A stretch of 31,849 bases of DNA, taken from Firmicutes bacterium UBA5454. Its GTDB lineage: Bacteria > Bacillota > Clostridia > Caldicoprobacterales > DTU083. Shown piece after piece: positions 27,543 through 31,849 of this stretch (position 1 is the first letter of the stretch; each line of letters begins with the position of its first letter). The notes below the pieces were generated by a model, which was given only the letters and a program-made list of their open reading frames with translations, ran no database searches and was not told where the DNA came from. Location of the stretch: assembly GCA_002426555.1 (NCBI GenBank), contig DIQU01000061.1:29847-61695 (forward strand), read 5' to 3'. Both the position numbers and the translations under genes were made by a program.

Positions 27543-30500
27543 AAAGATTAAACAAACTTCTGCTTATACACTGGCATTACTTCACCCATGAGGTGATAGA
27601 ATTTGACATGCTCAACTTCCTAACTGGAAAAAACGCTTCTGGTAAATCCACTATTATTGACGCCATCCAGCTTGTTTTACTCGGCGATACAAGCGGTAAC
27701 TTCTTTAATAAAGCAGCAAATGGCCGAGGCAATCGCACGCTAATGGGATACCTAAAAGGCGAGCTTGGTGATGACGAGGAGTCTGGATTTAAGTATTTGC
27801 GAAATGGCAGATTTACGAGCTACATTGCATTGGAATTTTTAGATGAAGAAAAGAAAAAATCCTTTACCGCAGGTTGTTGCTTTGATGTCTATTCGGAAAA
27901 CGATATGAAAAAGCTTTTCTTTCTCTATGATGGTCCAATCCCTAATAACGAATTCGTTTCAAATGAAGTTCCCGTGGATATTATTGCGCTAAGAGCATTT
28001 ATTAAGGAAAACTATTCAGGACATTGTGCAACTGATGTAGGCAGAACCTTTGCAGAAACACTACGTGGTAAAATGGGCGGCTTGCGAGAAAAATTTGGCT
28101 CTTTGTTCAAAAAGGCGGTTTCGTTCAATCCGAATGTAGAGATTCAGCAGTTCATTTCAGAATTCGTATGTGATGTTCAGCAGACGGTTGACATCAGTCA
28201 AATGCAGGATAATATTCGAAGCTATAAAAGACTTGAAGAAGAAGCTGATGTTCTAAAACAAAAAATCTCTCTACTCGAGCAAATCATTACAACTCATCAA
28301 AGCTTCGAGCGTGCCAAGCAGGATGAGCAGATGTATACTTATCTCATTTCACGTGCAAAAACTGAAATGAAGAGTAGCGAGCTTTGTGCCGCTGAAGCGA
28401 AAAGCAAGAATCTTACACAACAGTTAGTCGAAATTGAAGAAACCATTCTTGCTACCTCCGTAAGACTTGAGGCGCTACAAAATGAACGTAATGAATTGCA
28501 AGCACGGTTACTCAACGATGAGCAGGCGCAGGCGCTGCAACTAATTGAAACACAAATCGCAGAGAAAACAGCCCGAATTGAAGCTCTGTGTAAAGATTAT
28601 GAAAAAACAGTTTCTCTTATTTCAAGTTGCATTTCAAGCTGGAACACGAATATTGGAGCTATGCTTTCAAAGACGGACATTCCCAATGGCACCATTTTTG
28701 ACCCACTGCTCATTTCAAGAATCAATGACATATGCGGGGAAGGGCGTAGATTCTTAGCACAGCTTCAAGACATTCGAGAGCTTGATGAGAACAGCATAAT
28801 GAAAGCAGGTAAGGACGGCTTATCTGAGTATATCAAGCGGGCAAAACAAATCACTGAGCACTCCATTGCACTAAAGGAGCGTATTGCGGTAGAACAATCT
28901 CGTTTGGGCGGTTCCAGAAAATCCCTACAAGAGGAACAACAGTCACTCGAAGGTGGTATTTACCGTTTTCCGCAGGATGCAATTGACCTTAAGGAAGCAA
29001 TATCCTCTCGTCTACGTACAAGCATCGGCGCAGATGTGAAGGTACTCATTGTAGCTGAGGCTGCTGAAATCAAAAATGACCGTTGGCGCAATGCAATCGA
29101 AGGTTACCTGAATTCGCAAAAGTACTATATTATTGTGCCCCCAGAGCATTTTGGTATCGCTTTGCGTGTGTTTGACTCAATAAAAAGTCAACGGGCACTG
29201 TATGGAACGGGGATAGTGGATATTGAAAAACTCAAACGAAAAAATCCGACCATTGACCCCAGCAGTCTTGTGGAAGAAATTGAGACTGACGATGCAAATG
29301 TGCGTGTGTTTTTGGATTTTACGCTCGGATGGGTACACAAAAGCGACCGTGTAGGCGACTTGCGCAGATATAGGACAGCGGTGACTGATGATGGTATGCT
29401 CTATCAAAATTATGTTGTTCGGGCAATGAATCCAAATCGTTGGGCAAAGCCTGCAATTGGACAAGGCGCTATTCTCAAACGCCTTGAAGCTGTCAAAGCT
29501 GAAATTGCAGTCTTGCTCGAACAAGTTTCATTATGCGCATCCATAAAGATCGGATTACAATACTGTGGAGATATGCATTCCCTTAGTCCCACAGAAATAA
29601 GTCAAGCGATTGTGGCCGCAAAAGCTATGTCGGAGGTGCCAACCCTCCAAGGTGATGTTCTGTCGCTTAAAAAGAGTAAAGATGCGATTGACCAAAGCGC
29701 AATCAACGCACTACAAGAACGTATTGATACGCTGGATGTTACTCTAAAAGAACTTGGTAAACAGCTTGATGGGTACAAGGATGAACGTGGAACAAAAAGA
29801 GAGAAGCTTCGTGCTTGCACAGAAGAAACACTCCCTACCCTCTCGCTGCAATTAGCTGAGCTCGAAGACAAAATAAATGATGGTTTTGGAGCGGCTTGGG
29901 TTAAAAGTGTCGGAGACTTGCGCTATCAGCGAGAAATGTCGATTAGAAACAGCGCAGAGGATATTAACAAGGCATTCCCCCGAGAGCTGTCTCGTTCTAC
30001 GAATGCTCGTGCTGCGATGTGGGACGATTTACAAAGTTATCGCCGTGATTATAATACAAAATATATTATGGGTTATGATATAAAAACGGAAGAAAATGAG
30101 GTGTATGACAATGCGTGGCTGGAGCTCAGCGACAATAAACTGCCCGACTATCTACTGCGTATTGAGGATACACGAAAAAAGGCATTTGAACAGTTTCAAG
30201 AAGACTTCCTTAGTCGACTGCAAAACAACATCATGGATGCTGAGAGGCAGATTGATGGCTTGAATACTGCGCTCAAAGGCAGCTCGTTTGGCGAGGAAAC
30301 CTTCCGTTTCAGAATTATCCCCAGACCAGAATACAAACGCTATTACGACATGATTGTTGACCCCATGCTTCTGGAAGGTGGATATAACATGCTGACGGAG
30401 CAATTCAACGCCAAGTACAAGGATGAAATTGCCGAATTGTTTGCAATTATCACCAATGACAATACTTCGGGAAAAATGTCCGCACATGAGGATTATGAAA

Positions 30501-30934
30501 AACGAGTGCAGATGTTTACAGACTATAAAACCTATCTTACTTTTGATTTGGAGTCTATGAACCGCGAGGGAGAATCACAGCGTTTATCAAAGACTATGGG
30601 CAAGAAATCCGGTGGAGAAACGCAGACGCCTTTTTACATAGCGGTTCTTGCCTCCTTTGCACAGCTATATCGTTCCGGAAGAGATAAATCTCAAAGTACA
30701 GCTCGTCTGATTATTTTCGATGAAGCATTTTCCAAAATGGATGGAGAGCGAATTGTGAAAAGTGTTGAGCTATTGCGGCAGTTCAATTTCCAAGTGATAC
30801 TTTCCGCTCCTACCGAAAAGATCGGAGATATCGGCACACTTGTTGACCGCAATCTTTGTGTTCTTCGTGAGGGAAAACGAACCTGTGTGAAAGCCTTTGA
30901 CCCCAGAAAAGCCGAGGTGTTTGCAGATGAATGA
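27539..30934 (+). CDS. jetC: Wadjet protein JetC, SMC-like ATPase
   Basis: 1131 residues. Walker A GKNASGKST (30-38) is at the N-terminus. The ABC signature KKSGGETQ (1022-1029) and Walker B IIFDEAF with Asp1061-Glu1062 are at the C-terminus, the split-head layout of SMC/MukB/SbcC proteins. Two long coiled-coil runs (about 220-480 and 640-800) flank a globular hinge around 505-630, recognised by WRNAIEGYLNSQKYYIIVPP. JetC dimers are the motor that extrudes plasmid DNA. All catalytic motifs are intact. GAGGTGG (27528-27534) precedes the start, and the jetD start overlaps the last codons. It may be confused with generic SbcC or MukB, but the neighbours settle it. Confidence 0.93.
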   Translation: MKRLNKLLLIHWHYFTHEVIEFDMLNFLTGKNASGKSTIIDAIQLVLLGDTSGNFFNKAANGRGNRTLMGYLKGELGDDEESGFKYLRNGRFTSYIALEFLDEEKKKSFTAGCCFDVYSENDMKKLFFLYDGPIPNNEFVSNEVPVDIIALRAFIKENYSGHCATDVGRTFAETLRGKMGGLREKFGSLFKKAVSFNPNVEIQQFISEFVCDVQQTVDISQMQDNIRSYKRLEEEADVLKQKISLLEQIITTHQSFERAKQDEQMYTYLISRAKTEMKSSELCAAEAKSKNLTQQLVEIEETILATSVRLEALQNERNELQARLLNDEQAQALQLIETQIAEKTARIEALCKDYEKTVSLISSCISSWNTNIGAMLSKTDIPNGTIFDPLLISRINDICGEGRRFLAQLQDIRELDENSIMKAGKDGLSEYIKRAKQITEHSIALKERIAVEQSRLGGSRKSLQEEQQSLEGGIYRFPQDAIDLKEAISSRLRTSIGADVKVLIVAEAAEIKNDRWRNAIEGYLNSQKYYIIVPPEHFGIALRVFDSIKSQRALYGTGIVDIEKLKRKNPTIDPSSLVEEIETDDANVRVFLDFTLGWVHKSDRVGDLRRYRTAVTDDGMLYQNYVVRAMNPNRWAKPAIGQGAILKRLEAVKAEIAVLLEQVSLCASIKIGLQYCGDMHSLSPTEISQAIVAAKAMSEVPTLQGDVLSLKKSKDAIDQSAINALQERIDTLDVTLKELGKQLDGYKDERGTKREKLRACTEETLPTLSLQLAELEDKINDGFGAAWVKSVGDLRYQREMSIRNSAEDINKAFPRELSRSTNARAAMWDDLQSYRRDYNTKYIMGYDIKTEENEVYDNAWLELSDNKLPDYLLRIEDTRKKAFEQFQEDFLSRLQNNIMDAERQIDGLNTALKGSSFGEETFRFRIIPRPEYKRYYDMIVDPMLLEGGYNMLTEQFNAKYKDEIAELFAIITNDNTSGKMSAHEDYEKRVQMFTDYKTYLTFDLESMNREGESQRLSKTMGKKSGGETQTPFYIAVLASFAQLYRSGRDKSQSTARLIIFDEAFSKMDGERIVKSVELLRQFNFQVILSAPTEKIGDIGTLVDRNLCVLREGKRTCVKAFDPRKAEVFADE

Positions 30935-31849
30935 TACCATTGCTCGCGATTTGCTATCAGCGTTATTGGATAAATACGAACGAAGTAGCGCCTTCCGTGA
31001 AGGTATTGCCCCTACTCGAAGAATTCTGCTGAAGTTATACGATAACGGGCATAGCGATTTTCCTGCATACGATATTGAACGTAGTGATTCCCGTGCTCTC
31101 ATCAATCAAACAGTGATTGAGCTTGCAAACCGAGATTTTCTCGATTTCGATTGGATGAAGGGTGAGCAAAACCATATTGTTTCAAAGGTTTGGCTAGTTT
31201 ATGAGAAATTATCTGCGATATATAATTTTGTAGGACGTGATTCTAAAAGTGATATTATTGATAATATCTGCCTTGAGCTCTTGGGTAAATTAGATGTGGT
31301 TCATTCTCCTTGGGCAAGAGATTTTCTGCAGGACTCCTACAATGTCATTTCGCAAAAACGGTCATTGGGAAACAGATTGCCCGAAGATAAGGATGAGCGT
31401 CACAACCTTCTGCTAGCAATTACATATATTGACATGTTCGCTGAAAATGAGATTTTGGAGCGAGTTTTCTCTATACGTTGCTTTGGCGACAGCAAATTGT
31501 TTGAGCGAACAGTGAAATCTCGTTTGGTAAGCATCCTGAGAAAATATCTAGATGCAGAGAATGAATCAACGGCTGAGGACTTACTGCGTCAAGTTGGAAT
31601 CGTAAAATATCCGGAACAATTTGAGTTTTGTGGAAATGCTGCTATCTCGTTTAAAAATGGTGGGTATATAGATTTTTCGACGCTTACTCATGGCAGTTGC
31701 GTTTCGCTTCCTGACCTGCTCAGTGGCGAGTTGATTCTAGATGCAGGTGTTACATCGATTTTGACGATTGAAAACAAAGCAAATTATATCGAATATATCT
31801 CAAAATATAAGAAAGCGTGTGAATTTTGTTATTGTCAAGTGAAAAATCC
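30927..31849 (+). CDS. jetD: Wadjet nuclease JetD, 3' end outside window
   Basis: The ATG at 30927 overlaps the jetC stop by eight bases and follows GAGGTG (30914-30919). The frame is open to the window edge, giving 307 complete codons and two spare bases. The N-terminal part is helical (the DUF3322-like arm). FSIRCFGDSKLFE, then VSILRKYL, leads into the DUF2220 part, a TOPRIM-type nuclease domain. ILTIENKANY, with Glu282, matches the first TOPRIM acidic residue. The DxD half of the site would lie beyond 31849. JetD is the subunit that cuts trapped plasmid DNA. About 70 to 100 more residues are expected. Confidence 0.9.
   Translation, partial: MNDTIARDLLSALLDKYERSSAFREGIAPTRRILLKLYDNGHSDFPAYDIERSDSRALINQTVIELANRDFLDFDWMKGEQNHIVSKVWLVYEKLSAIYNFVGRDSKSDIIDNICLELLGKLDVVHSPWARDFLQDSYNVISQKRSLGNRLPEDKDERHNLLLAITYIDMFAENEILERVFSIRCFGDSKLFERTVKSRLVSILRKYLDAENESTAEDLLRQVGIVKYPEQFEFCGNAAISFKNGGYIDFSTLTHGSCVSLPDLLSGELILDAGVTSILTIENKANYIEYISKYKKACEFCYCQVKN

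Noticed and set aside
1..31849. CRISPR arrays, transposase genes, tRNA genes or attachment repeats
   Set aside because: I saw no spaced direct repeats, no transposase or integrase motifs and no tRNA-like cloverleaf. Long-range repeats cannot be excluded by eye.

Overview
The window looks like a chromosomal defence island from a low-to-mid G+C Gram-positive bacterium, most likely a Clostridia-type Firmicute. The support is strong AGGAGG-type ribosome binding sites before most genes, occasional TTG starts, hand-counted G+C mostly between 32 and 52%, and protein families common in gut Clostridia. This host call is an inference. Every gene I accept lies on the + strand. I see no rRNA, tRNA, CRISPR array, integrase or insertion sequence.

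Region A (1-834) holds the 3' end of a small zinc-finger protein gene, a strong hairpin terminator just after its stop, and a good sigma-A-type promoter. Region B (835-18623) starts with a short Cro/C1-type regulator. After a gap with a candidate promoter and a 13-base palindrome comes a tight five-gene run. It encodes a SNF2 helicase (DrmD-like), a very large N6-adenine methyltransferase (DrmMI/PglX-like), a 461-aa protein with a PD-(D/E)XK-type nuclease C-terminus, a 2108-aa DEAD/DEAH helicase with a DUF1998-type cysteine cluster and a nuclease-like tail, and a UvrD-like helicase with an N-terminal RelE/ParE-like domain.

Region C (18759-25387) is a second tight run: a DUF6361 protein, a phospholipase-D-type (HKD) nuclease, another SNF2-like helicase, and a 218-aa orphan that may be a modified-base reader. 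Its hand-counted samples are G+C-richer than region D. Region D (25499-end) is a Wadjet anti-plasmid system, jetA-jetB-jetC-jetD, probably the type with a DUF5716-family JetA. jetD is cut by the window end.

Region B follows the order of class 1 DISARM (SNF2, methyltransferase, helicase, DUF1998, PLD), but the helicase and DUF1998 parts are one polypeptide and two proteins are added, the PD-(D/E)XK candidate and the RelE-UvrD fusion. The only PLD protein is in region C. Either B and C together are one extended DISARM-related system with a fused DrmA/DrmB-like giant, or B is a self-standing methyltransferase/multi-helicase system and C is a separate PLD-helicase system. That choice is the main open question of the window. 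Wadjet next door would add plasmid defence.
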